From the NCBI GenBank assembly GCA_009920585.1, contig RFZT01000055.1, forward strand, positions 1 through 10,988: 10,988 bases of DNA. Reading direction: 5' to 3'. Source of the DNA: a bacterium (GTDB lineage: Bacteria > Verrucomicrobiota > Verrucomicrobiia > Chthoniobacterales > Terrimicrobiaceae). A model generated the notes under the pieces. It did no database searches and was not told the origin of the DNA. It was given only the letters and a program-made list of their open reading frames with translations. This document shows, piece after piece, positions 1 to 6,952 of this stretch. Numbering within the stretch: the first letter of the stretch is position 1; every line of letters starts with the position of its first letter. Both the position numbers and the translations under genes were made by a program.

Positions 1-281
1 TTGGTCTTGGTCTTGGTCTCGTTCGTCGTCTCGATGTTCATGCCCATAGCGCTCAGGGCGGCCTGAGCCTCGGCGATGACCTTCTGCCAAGCATTGTCGA
101 ATTCGACTCTGAGCGGCGGCGAGGGAAGCGTCCCAGGCTCATTCGCGTTTGCGTCACCGCCGGTGGCTCCAACGAGGATGAAGTCAGAAAAAAGGCCAGT
201 AGCATCATTGGCAAGTATGTGGTCTGCATCGCAAGCAACGGCTACGGAGATTTGGAGGGCATCTTCGAAATCCCCTGCGTA
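1..281 (-). pseudogene. PIN-domain (VapC-like) nuclease remnant, C-terminal part, partial
   Basis: On the minus strand a frame is open from a TAA at 284-282 to the left window edge. Its first residues read YAGDFEDALQISVAVACDAD, followed by HILAND. This resembles the C-terminal half of PIN-domain toxins, where a DFEDALQ-like segment carrying an acidic catalytic residue is followed by a small-residue helix, a G/DAD turn and a strand. PIN proteins are Mg-dependent RNases, often the toxin of VapBC pairs. No start codon or N-terminal PIN half lies in this frame. The preceding minus-strand frame (reading LKSFQLIRRG) abuts it near 270, which suggests a frameshift. Repeat copy A begins only ~65 bp away. 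Downstream the frame continues with an Ala/Gly-rich stretch and a Lys/Thr tail encoded by tandem TTGGTC units at 1-18, which is not PIN-like. No partner antitoxin is visible. The call rests on a short motif, so an unrelated fragment remains possible. Confidence 0.4.
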
Positions 282-346
282 TTAATTGAAAGCTTTTAAG
301 GGGATCAAACGGTTTCAGGGGGGGGCTCATGAAAACGTCTAATACG

Positions 347-526
347 ATTGTCCCTTTAAAATTGGACTTTGCAGCGCAAAAGAAGGGGGCATGGCCGTCT
401 CGGCCGTGTGGAGACTCGGCTACTTTCTCGCACCCTGCCCATCGTAACCAAGGAGCAGGTCGCAGCACAAAGGCGGGACGCACTGTGCCCCTCTCCTAAA
501 GTCCAAAAGCAAGCTGCTTTTGGTAT
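347..526 (+). repeat. Dispersed ~180 bp repeat, copy A
   Basis: First of three same-orientation copies in the window (others at 2110-2296 and 8772-8941). By eye it is roughly 85-90% identical to copy B. It contains a core hairpin, CATGGCCG (390-397), loop TCT, CGGCCGTG (401-408), and a terminal hairpin, CCAAAAGC (503-510), loop AAGCT, GCTTTTGG (516-523). Its ends resemble an inverted repeat: ATACGA at 342-347 and TGGTAT at 521-526. No transposase is encoded, so a non-autonomous mobile element (MITE-like) or a conserved structured element are both possible. Short open frames crossing it are not gene-like. Confidence 0.85.
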
Positions 527-849
527 ATTAAGTTTTCCGCATGAGGGCGGTGAGGGCGTGTTTTTTTGGTTTTCCATGGGAGGGAGGGGGAGTTTTAAGT
601 TTATAAGCATTGGGTTTGAAGTGGTGCCAGTTTCAGCTTCGTTCTGGCAACGGGCAACACTTGTGGATATCCAGAGGGTGACGATTCGAGTCCTGGGTGG
701 TTCGCTTTGATGGCTTTGTTCTTTAAGTTGGTGGATTTGGTTTGCGTAGGCTCAGAGAAGAGTCTGCGGTTGTGCGACTGAGAATGGGGGTTGGGAAAAT
801 CGTTCCTTAGGTATTGGACACTGGCGATGGAACATGTAGGATATGGTAA
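527..849. other. Intergenic spacer upstream of the AraC gene
   Basis: No credible gene was found on either strand. The left part is purine-rich, with two TGAGGGCG units near 542-558, a 7-T run, and G-rich GGGAGGGAGGGGG. The right part holds a possible weak promoter for the AraC gene, TTGGAC (814-819), 17 bp, TAGGAT (837-842), which would place the transcript start almost at the start codon. An inverted pair GTTCC/GGAAC brackets this promoter. The promoter call is weak. Confidence 0.5.
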
Positions 850-1695
850 ATGAATCTTCCTGCGATTTCGCGATGGCGGACCGCGTGTTTCCAATTGCCA
901 CGTTCTTCTTTCTCTCCGGGTGAAATCAGTCTCGCGGGAACAATTGCCGATTCCGCTGGTACAGGTGGGTCACGAATGCGGGTATTTGGCCAGTGGGCTT
1001 TGGTTTACAGCGTTTCCGGAAGGTGTTTTTACGAGGATGAGCGCGCGGCGCGAATTGAAATGGAGCCTGGTAGCTGGATATTGGTTTTTCCCGATTTGGC
1101 TCAAGCCTACGGGCCGACGTCGGGAGATCGCTGGGACGAGATCTATATCTGCTTTCGCGGGCCGGTTTTTGAGGCATGGAGGGAGGCCGGTTGCTTTGAT
1201 CCTCGGCGACCCACAGGGCGCTGGTTGCCGCCGGCGCAAGGGGTGAAGGCTTTCAAGAGGTTTTTCCAGCAGATTCAGGGGTGCTCTTCATTGAAGGCGG
1301 TTTGCCTTTGGCAGGAGTTGCTGGCAGAGATAATCGGCGCGAATGGGGGGGCGACGTTGAAACTTGACGACTGGGTTGAGAAGGCGCTGGACGTATTGGA
1401 GAATCCGCAAATGGGGAGCGATGGGGGCTCCATCCGGAAAGCCGCACAAGCTTGCGGGTTAGGATACGAGTCCTTTAGGAAAAAATTTGAAAGCGCCGTT
1501 GGCATGCCGCCAGGTCGATATGTGCTAGCTCGCCGGATTGAGCGCGCTCGGAGGTTAATGACCATCCAATCGCTGACGAATGCTCAGATAGCGGGGATGC
1601 TCGGCTTTCACGACGAATTCCATTTCTCAAAAACCTTTTCGCGATTCACAGGAAGATCGCCTCGGGAGTTCCGACAGTTGGCGCTGGAAGGGTGA
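850..1695 (+). CDS. AraC-family transcriptional regulator
   Basis: 281-residue DNA-binding regulator with the usual two-part AraC/XylS plan. Residues ~40-115 look like the AraC_binding cupin-type sensor arm: a WALVYSVSGR strand, MEPGSWILVFPDLAQAYGP and WDEIYICFRG. Residues ~185-281 are the double helix-turn-helix: HTH1 around SIRKAAQACGLGYESFRKKF, HTH2 around LTNAQIAGMLGFHDEFHFSK, ending in the family signature RFTGRSPREFRQL. The start is fixed by an in-frame TAA at 847-849 directly before the ATG; a weak AGG lies nine bases upstream. Such proteins usually sense a small molecule, often a sugar, and activate from paired direct-repeat sites. Its plausible target is the cytochrome operon downstream, whose promoter carries a repeat with 21-bp period, but that link is inference. 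The ligand cannot be read from the sequence. Confidence 0.93.
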   Translation: MNLPAISRWRTACFQLPRSSFSPGEISLAGTIADSAGTGGSRMRVFGQWALVYSVSGRCFYEDERAARIEMEPGSWILVFPDLAQAYGPTSGDRWDEIYICFRGPVFEAWREAGCFDPRRPTGRWLPPAQGVKAFKRFFQQIQGCSSLKAVCLWQELLAEIIGANGGATLKLDDWVEKALDVLENPQMGSDGGSIRKAAQACGLGYESFRKKFESAVGMPPGRYVLARRIERARRLMTIQSLTNAQIAGMLGFHDEFHFSKTFSRFTGRSPREFRQLALEG

Positions 1696-1704
1696 AGTAT
1701 GTGT

Positions 1705-1723
1705 AATCCCGATAAGCGGGATT
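1705..1723 (+). terminator. Short hairpin after the AraC gene, possible weak terminator
   Basis: AATCCCG (1705-1711), loop ATAAG, CGGGATT (1717-1723): a perfect 7-bp stem starting nine bases after the AraC stop codon. Only three T residues follow (TTTG), so termination would be weak. It could instead be a dyad operator for the next gene. Confidence 0.4.
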
Positions 1724-1775
1724 TGTAACTAAACGAGTTCACAGATGGCTCTTCTCCATATCTACGTAGAATTCT

Positions 1776-1958
1776 ATGATTAAATCACTACTCCTCGCAG
1801 CAGCACTTGCTGTCACCTCGATCGTTTCTTCTCAAGCCCATTGCGGAACTTGCGATCTCAAAGATGACAAAAAAGGTAAGTGCGAGGAAAAAGAAGGTGA
1901 AAAAGGCGAGTGCGACAAAGACAAAAAAGACAGTAAAAAGTCAGAAGAGAAAAAGTAG
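1776..1958 (+). CDS. Small secreted Cys/Lys/Glu-rich protein (60 aa)
   Basis: Not assigned to a named family. Residues 1-21 form a textbook Sec signal peptide: MIK, a Leu/Ala/Val core and a SQA cleavage site. The predicted mature protein begins HCGTC and has about 39 residues, almost entirely Lys, Glu, Asp, Gly and Cys. Its four cysteines are C23, C26, C36 and C46; the last three are exactly ten residues apart, and two related blocks, KGKCEEKE and KGECDKDK, suggest internal duplication. The C-terminus is a hydrophilic Lys/Glu/Ser tail. A metal-binding or thiol role in the periplasm is plausible (HCxxC plus acidic residues) but unproven. The gene stands alone between a short hairpin and two strong terminators, so it is probably its own transcription unit. 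No strong Shine-Dalgarno is visible. The signal peptide and the tandem terminators argue that it is real. Confidence 0.72.
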   Translation: MIKSLLLAAALAVTSIVSSQAHCGTCDLKDDKKGKCEEKEGEKGECDKDKKDSKKSEEKK

Positions 1959-1987
1959 TTTTCGACTTTGTTTCATTCCAGAAAGCC

Positions 1988-2010
1988 AACGGGCACGCGC
2001 CCGTTTTTTT
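1988..2010 (+). terminator. Rho-independent terminator 1 of the small secreted protein gene
   Basis: AACGGGC (1988-1994), tetraloop ACGC, GCCCGTT (1999-2005), with a T run through 2010. It is a perfect 7-bp GC-rich stem beginning 29 bases after the stop codon. Confidence 0.9.
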
Positions 2011-2014
2011 AGCG

Positions 2015-2048
2015 AAAGCGCGAACGGAAAAACGTTCGCGCTTTTTTT
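2015..2048 (+). terminator. Rho-independent terminator 2, back to back with terminator 1
   Basis: AAAGCGCGAACG (2015-2026), loop GAAAAA, CGTTCGCGCTTT (2033-2044): a perfect 12-bp stem followed by a T run to 2048. It starts four bases after the T tract of the first terminator. The A-rich left flank is limited, so it mainly serves the plus strand. Confidence 0.92.
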
Positions 2049-2109
2049 ATGTCTCTTTGGTGATTTCCCAACTCGAGGCCCCGACGACTTCAAGGGCGGA
2101 GAGGCGTTG

Positions 2110-2296
2110 ATACCATTGTTCCTTTGAAATCGGACTTTGCAGTGGAAAAGAAGGGGGCATGGCCGTCTCGGCCGTGTGGAGACTGTTCTACTTGCTCGCC
2201 CCTTGCCAATTTGGAACCAAAGGAGCAGATCGCAGCACATAGGCGGGACGCACTGTGACCCTCTCCTAAAATCCAAAAGCAAGCGGCTTTTGGTAT
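2110..2296 (+). repeat. Dispersed ~180 bp repeat, copy B (most complete ends)
   Basis: Same family as 347-526. It begins ATACCA (2110-2115) and ends TGGTAT (2291-2296), a perfect 6-bp terminal inverted repeat; one base further out the match continues as TGATACCA versus TCATACCA. The core hairpin is CATGGCCG (2158-2165)/CGGCCGTG (2169-2176). The terminal hairpin is CCAAAAGC (2273-2280)/GCTTTTGG (2286-2293), with one loop base changed relative to copy A. No clear target-site duplication is visible. It lies between the double terminator and the cytochrome operon promoter and encodes nothing credible. Confidence 0.87.
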
Positions 2297-2337
2297 GATT
2301 TAACACTTGGCATGGTTTTCTTAGCCCGGACCAGAAT

Positions 2338-2368
2338 CCCAAATCTTACATGTTTTTTCCCAAATCTT
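2338..2368 (+). promoter_or_regulatory. Direct repeat CCCAAATCTT x2 with 21-bp period, candidate AraC-type operator
   Basis: CCCAAATCTT occurs at 2338-2347 and again at 2359-2368; including the preceding T the match is 11 bases. The period of 21 bp is two helical turns, so both copies face the same side of the DNA. The second copy ends three bases before the proposed -35 box at 2372. Paired direct repeats phased by 21 bp next to the -35 are the known arrangement of AraC I1-I2 half-sites. Binding by the AraC-family protein at 850-1695 is inference. Confidence 0.5.
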
Positions 2369-2371
2369 CCA

Positions 2372-2399
2372 TTGTGAAAAATAGTTTGCCATCGATAAT
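2372..2399 (+). promoter_or_regulatory. Putative sigma70 promoter of the cytochrome operon
   Basis: TTGTGA (2372-2377), 16-bp spacer, GATAAT (2394-2399): 4/6 and 5/6 matches to the consensus boxes. The transcript would start near 2406, leaving a leader of about nine bases before the ATG at 2415. That fits the absence of a Shine-Dalgarno. The imperfect -35 is compatible with activator dependence. Confidence 0.5.
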
Positions 2400-2414
2400 G
2401 ACCAAGTTGAACCG

Positions 2415-3980
2415 ATGACATTTTTACTTCGTTCTCTTCTGATATTGGTTTTTGTGGGAACTGCCCTGGGATTGGCAGCGTTGCCGTTCATTGGCGAACC
2501 AGGGTTGGCGAATCCTAAGACGGCAGGCTTTTTGGGTTTGTGGATCAATTTCATCGGGGCTTTCCACCCCGTATTTTTGCACCTACCGATCGGGGCGCTG
2601 CTACTTCTCATGACCATGGAAGGGCTGGGGGTTGTGTCTCGTGGAAAGGTACGGATCGATGCCGCTTTGCCTTTGTTGTTTGCTTTCGGAACCTCGGTAT
2701 TGGCGCTCGTGACTGGGTATAGCCTGTATTTAACGGGAAGCTACACGGGCGAGTTGATTCAGATGCACAAGAGGGATGCCTTTTTGTTTTGCGGAGTCCT
2801 GTTGTTGACGACCGCTTGGAGCCTCTGGGCGACCTTGGCGAAGAAAAACTCCCGCCTCATTCGAGGTGGGTATTTGGTGGGGTTGGTCTTGAGTGTCCTT
2901 TTGATGACGAAGGCTGGCCACTATGGAGGCGAGATCACGCACGGTGACCCGCTCGACCAATTGCCCCCGAAAATCCTCGCCGATCGTCAAGCTGCGGCCG
3001 AGGCGCTGACGAAGGATCCGGTGGTTTTTACTCAAATCGTCCAACCGATCCTCTCCGTGAATTGCATTTACTGCCACGGGGTAGACAAGCAGGAGGGGGA
3101 ATTCCGCATGGACAGTCTCGCGGCGCTACTTGAGGGTGGCGAGGATGGGCCGGGTCTCATCGCGGGTGATCCCGATCAAAGCGCCATTCTCGAGCGGTTG
3201 CATCTGCCGTTGAATGACAAACTGCACATGCCACCCTCGGATAAACCTCAACTTTCGCAGGACGAGATCACTTTTTTGAAATGGTGGATCGCCCAAGGAG
3301 CCTCGGAAACGGCGCGCGTCAGTGACCTTAAGAAATCCACTGAGGTCGATGCCGCCTTGGCAAACCTCGTCTCGCCCGAGCAACGCAAAGCCGCCGAGGA
3401 GGAGAAAAAACGACTCGCGATTGAGAAGGCCGAGCGCATCCGCGCCAATAAGGCAAAATTGGAGCCAATGATTGTCGCATTCAGCGCCGATTTCCCCGAC
3501 GCCTTGAAATATGTTAACGCCGGCACGGATGCCCTGCGTTTTCTGGTTTGCAGCCATACCGGAACCTTCGGCGCGGATGGAATAGCGAAGCTTCAGCCGT
3601 TCGCCGAATATTTGGTGGAGGCCGACCTGACGCTCTCGACGATGGACGCGGCGGCGATGTCCGGTCTCTCGGGTCTCCAATCTCTGCGAAGCTTGAACGT
3701 GAGCCAAACTGCGGCCGACGATGCTTTGGTGGCATCGATTTCGGAGTCGCCCTCGCTCGAAATTTTGAATCTGTTCGGCACCAAGGTCACTCCTGCCTGC
3801 GGCGACGCACTTGCAAAAATGAAATCCCTCCGTACCGTTTATGTCGCCGGCACGGGAATTGATGCCGCCGGAGCGAAGGCCCTTGAAGACCGTCTCACCG
3901 CCGTCCATGGCCGGCCGGTTCGCATTGTGGGCTCAGCCGTCACGGCCTCTGCAGCTCCACAACACCCCCAAGCAAAATGA
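2415..3980 (+). CDS. Membrane-anchored c-type cytochrome: DUF2231-like, PSCyt1 and leucine-rich repeats
   Basis: 521 residues. The N-terminal third is a DUF2231-type membrane module with about five hydrophobic segments between residues 5 and 175, and conserved histidines in FHPVFLHLPIG and in AGHYGGEITHGDP. A planctomycete-type cytochrome domain (PSCyt1) follows at ~200-300, with one haem c motif CIYCH (217-221) and a likely distal Met272 in HMPPS. Residues ~320-351 are a charged, Lys/Glu/Ala-rich helix, possibly coiled coil. Residues ~396-500 form leucine-rich repeats, e.g. LQSLRSLNVS and SPSLEILNLF. The haem implies covalent attachment and folding outside the cytoplasm, with electron transfer or redox sensing as plausible roles. 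The last codons overlap the next gene by 4 bp (ATGA), implying translational coupling. No Shine-Dalgarno is obvious; an upstream promoter fits this start closely. Confidence 0.93.
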   Translation: MTFLLRSLLILVFVGTALGLAALPFIGEPGLANPKTAGFLGLWINFIGAFHPVFLHLPIGALLLLMTMEGLGVVSRGKVRIDAALPLLFAFGTSVLALVTGYSLYLTGSYTGELIQMHKRDAFLFCGVLLLTTAWSLWATLAKKNSRLIRGGYLVGLVLSVLLMTKAGHYGGEITHGDPLDQLPPKILADRQAAAEALTKDPVVFTQIVQPILSVNCIYCHGVDKQEGEFRMDSLAALLEGGEDGPGLIAGDPDQSAILERLHLPLNDKLHMPPSDKPQLSQDEITFLKWWIAQGASETARVSDLKKSTEVDAALANLVSPEQRKAAEEEKKRLAIEKAERIRANKAKLEPMIVAFSADFPDALKYVNAGTDALRFLVCSHTGTFGADGIAKLQPFAEYLVEADLTLSTMDAAAMSGLSGLQSLRSLNVSQTAADDALVASISESPSLEILNLFGTKVTPACGDALAKMKSLRTVYVAGTGIDAAGAKALEDRLTAVHGRPVRIVGSAVTASAAPQHPQAK

Positions 3981-6934
3981 GAATCCTGAAAACCCTCTTG
4001 CCTATTGTTTGCGCCTCAGTGTGCTGCCCTCTGATTCTATCTTTTGTATCCTGTAAAAAAGCACCTGAACAGGTGGCGAATCCTTCGGAGAAAAATGAAG
4101 TGGTCCAAGCTTCTCTTGCTGCGGCGCCGCGTGAGGTTTTATTCAATCGCGACATCCGGCCTATTTTGAATACCTCATGCACCGGTTGCCACGGCGGCGT
4201 GAAGAAAAATGCTGGCGTGTCGTTCATTTACCGCGATGAGGCTCTGGGCGTTTCCTCTAACGGCAAAAAAATCATCATCCCCGGCGACCCTGACAACTCG
4301 GAGGTCATCAAGCGCATCACTTCGACCGATCCGCGCTATGTGATGCCGCCCGCACACGGCGATCACCACAGAGACCCGCTTAAGCCGCAGGAAATCGAAC
4401 TCATCAAAGAGTGGGTTCGGCAAGGCGCGAAATACGAGGAACACTGGGCCTACATCCCCCCGAAAAAAGAACCGGTCGAAACCAAGCTCAAGGATTGGGG
4501 GCGCAAACCGATGGACGCCTATGTCCTCGCGAACCTCGAAAAGAACAACCTCCAGCCGTCCCCTGAAGCGCCGAAAGCCCAGTGGCTGCGCCGCGCTGCT
4601 CTTGACATCACCGGCCTGCCGCCGACCAATGCGGAACTGGCCGCCTTCCTTGCCGACCAATCCCCTGACGCCTTCGAAAAAACAGCCGACCGCCTGCTGG
4701 CCTCGCCCCGCTTCGGCGAGCGCTGGGCCGCGATGTGGATGGATCTGGCCCGCTACTCCGACAGCTATGGTCTGGAAAAAGACCCCCACCGCGAGGCGTG
4801 GCCTTACCGTGATTGGTTGATCGCCGCCTTCAACCGCGACATGCCTTACACCGAGTTCGTTCGTGACCAGTTGGCCGGCGACCTTGCTGACAAACCCACC
4901 ACGGACCAACTCAAGGCCACGCTCTTCCAGCGCCTCACCAAGACCAACACCGAAGGCGGCACGGATGACGAGCAATTTCGTGTCGAGGCCGTGATCGACC
5001 GCATCAGTACGAATTGGAACAGCCTTCAGGGAATCACGATGGGCTGCGTCCAGTGCCACTCCCACCCCTACGAACCGATCCCGCACGAGAGCTTCTTCGC
5101 CTTTATGAGCTATTTTAACAGCAGCGAGGACTGTGATCTCGATGATGATTTTCCCAAGCATGTTCTCGCGAGCGACCCCGCCGAACAGCAAAAAGCCACC
5201 GATGCCCAACTCGAGCGGATTTCACTCCAAAACCAGCGCAACCGCCGTGGCGCGGAATGGATCAACAAGGACCAGGCCTGGGTTCTGCCCGAAATCCTCG
5301 ACCTCAAGATCAACTCTGGGGGCTTGAAACACAAAGACGGGATTATTTTCACCGAGGGCACCCAAACCGACGACACCACCTACAATGTGACCCTGCGCCC
5401 GCCAGCAAGCCTGACGCCCTACACGGCGTTCAAGTTCACCATCCTCCCCGACTCAGATGACTTGGCAAAAGCTCCCTTCCGCGGATCAGTGCTCTCGAAC
5501 ATCGCCATTAGCAAAGTGACGGCCGATGGCAAACGCGCCCCCGTTCCACTGTCTTTCGTCTACAGTGACGCCTTGGCCGGTCCGAATGCGCCCGAGCGCA
5601 GTCTCGACAAAACGCCCGCCGGGTTTGGCGGGTATCCCAAGCTCTTCAGAAAAATGGAAGCCGTGATTGTGCTGCAATCTCCCCTCACATTGGCCGAGGG
5701 GGAGACTCTGGTCGCCGACCTCCGGTCCAACATGCCGACTACCGGGAGCCAAGCCACGCCGTTGCGTAAATTCCAGATTCAACTCATCGCCAATCCAGGT
5801 TGGCAGAGTTTGATCAACGATCCCGAGCATGTCGCGCTCACCAAACGCATCAACGAGTTGAATCGCTACATCACCGGGGTCAAAGGCACCCAATTCCCCG
5901 TCATGCTCGATCGTCCACCGGAAAGCATCCGCGAGACCCGGCTCTGGATCGGCGGCAATGCCATGAACAAAGGCAAGGTCCTGCAACCCGGAGTTCCTGA
6001 AATCCTCAATCCCTACAAAGCCCCCGCCCGCAACCGCCGCGAAATGGCCGAGTGGATGACCCACCCCGAAAACAGCCTCTTCTCCCGCGTGTTCGTGAAC
6101 CGTGTTTTCTTTGAACTCTTTGGGAACGGAATTGTCCAAACCCTCGGTGACTTCGGCACCACCGGCTTGAAACCGACCAACCAACCCCTCCTCGACTACC
6201 TCGCTGTAGCCTTCCGCGACGATTACAAATGGAAGCCCAAGGCCCTCATCAAGGAAATGGTCCTCTCCTCCACCTACCGCCAAGACCACAAAGCTTCGAT
6301 TGAGCTCGCCGAGCAGGATCCCAAAAACATCCTGCTCGCCCGCGGTCCTCGCACTCGACTGACGGCAGAGATGATCCGCGACCAAGCGCTCGCCGTTTCC
6401 GGCCTCCTCGCGAACCGCGATGGCGGCCCCTCTGTGATGCCGCCACAACCCGGCGGAGGCGGGGCTGCTCCCTACGGCGGGGGATGGAAATGGATCACCG
6501 CCGAGGGGCCCGACAGGTTTCGCCGTGCGCTCTACACCTATTGGAAACGGACCTCTCCATTCCCTAGCCTGATGATCTTCGACACGCCCATGCGGGATGT
6601 TTGCACGACACAGCGCATTACCACCAACACCCCACTCCAGCCACTCGTTACGCTCAACGATCCTGCCTACATCGAGATGGCACGAAGCCTCGCCCAGAAA
6701 ATGGAACAGGCCCCTGGCGCAGGCCCGCGAGAGAAACTCGCCTTCGGCTACCTCCTCGCCACCCAGAATCAGCCGACCGTCAAGGCGCTCGATGTTTTGA
6801 CCCAGCTCCGCGAGGACCTCGTCACCCAATACTCGGCGTCCGGTCCCAAGCCCTTGGCCGATACGCCCGACCAAGCCGCCATGATCAATCTCGCCAGTGT
6901 ATTGCTAAACCTCGACACAGCCCTTACCAAGTAA
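3977..6934 (+). CDS. PSCyt1-DUF1549 (PSCyt2)-DUF1553 (PSD1) haem lipoprotein
   Basis: 985 residues, the usual size for this Planctomycetes/Verrucomicrobia family. The N-terminus ends in a lipobox-like FVSC with Cys26, so it is probably a lipoprotein, though Phe at -3 is not ideal. PSCyt1 follows, with haem motif CTGCH (68-72) and likely axial Met123 in YVMPP. The DUF1549 domain spans roughly 170-385 (LRRAALDITGLPPTNAEL, SPRFGERWAAMWMDLARYSD) and contains a second CxxCH, CVQCH (357-361). A beta-rich linker spans ~420-660. DUF1553 occupies ~680-945, starting NRREMAEWMTHPENSLFSRV. A CxxCH count of two suggests up to two haems. The biochemical role is not settled; such genes often neighbour polysaccharide-degradation genes. 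It starts inside the stop codon of the cytochrome gene and is followed 18 bp later by the DUF1501 gene, forming a classic trio. Confidence 0.95.
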   Translation: MRILKTLLPIVCASVCCPLILSFVSCKKAPEQVANPSEKNEVVQASLAAAPREVLFNRDIRPILNTSCTGCHGGVKKNAGVSFIYRDEALGVSSNGKKIIIPGDPDNSEVIKRITSTDPRYVMPPAHGDHHRDPLKPQEIELIKEWVRQGAKYEEHWAYIPPKKEPVETKLKDWGRKPMDAYVLANLEKNNLQPSPEAPKAQWLRRAALDITGLPPTNAELAAFLADQSPDAFEKTADRLLASPRFGERWAAMWMDLARYSDSYGLEKDPHREAWPYRDWLIAAFNRDMPYTEFVRDQLAGDLADKPTTDQLKATLFQRLTKTNTEGGTDDEQFRVEAVIDRISTNWNSLQGITMGCVQCHSHPYEPIPHESFFAFMSYFNSSEDCDLDDDFPKHVLASDPAEQQKATDAQLERISLQNQRNRRGAEWINKDQAWVLPEILDLKINSGGLKHKDGIIFTEGTQTDDTTYNVTLRPPASLTPYTAFKFTILPDSDDLAKAPFRGSVLSNIAISKVTADGKRAPVPLSFVYSDALAGPNAPERSLDKTPAGFGGYPKLFRKMEAVIVLQSPLTLAEGETLVADLRSNMPTTGSQATPLRKFQIQLIANPGWQSLINDPEHVALTKRINELNRYITGVKGTQFPVMLDRPPESIRETRLWIGGNAMNKGKVLQPGVPEILNPYKAPARNRREMAEWMTHPENSLFSRVFVNRVFFELFGNGIVQTLGDFGTTGLKPTNQPLLDYLAVAFRDDYKWKPKALIKEMVLSSTYRQDHKASIELAEQDPKNILLARGPRTRLTAEMIRDQALAVSGLLANRDGGPSVMPPQPGGGGAAPYGGGWKWITAEGPDRFRRALYTYWKRTSPFPSLMIFDTPMRDVCTTQRITTNTPLQPLVTLNDPAYIEMARSLAQKMEQAPGAGPREKLAFGYLLATQNQPTVKALDVLTQLREDLVTQYSASGPKPLADTPDQAAMINLASVLLNLDTALTK

Positions 6935-6952
6935 ACCCAAGACCACACAGCT

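Noticed and set aside
205..610. Open frames on both strands across repeat copy A
   Set aside because: The equivalent frames in copies B and C are shifted or interrupted; the open frames follow from repeat composition, with no start signal or family resemblance.
670..700. GATTCGAGTCC looking like a tRNA T-arm
   Set aside because: The T-loop lacks the normal leading G and no acceptor, D or anticodon stems can be drawn around it.
1807..2127. Lys/Arg-rich open frame overlapping the 60-residue gene
   Set aside because: It runs through both terminators and into repeat copy B; the overlapping frame with a signal peptide is the better candidate.
2300..2335. TTGGCATGG...AGC as a sigma54 promoter
   Set aside because: The spacing between the GG and GC elements is 13 rather than 10 bases and the TTGC box is missing.
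4175..5209. Long minus-strand open frames inside the DUF1549/DUF1553, DUF1501 and GH2 genes
   Set aside because: They are antisense shadows in GC-rich coding sequence; the plus-strand frames match known families over their full length.
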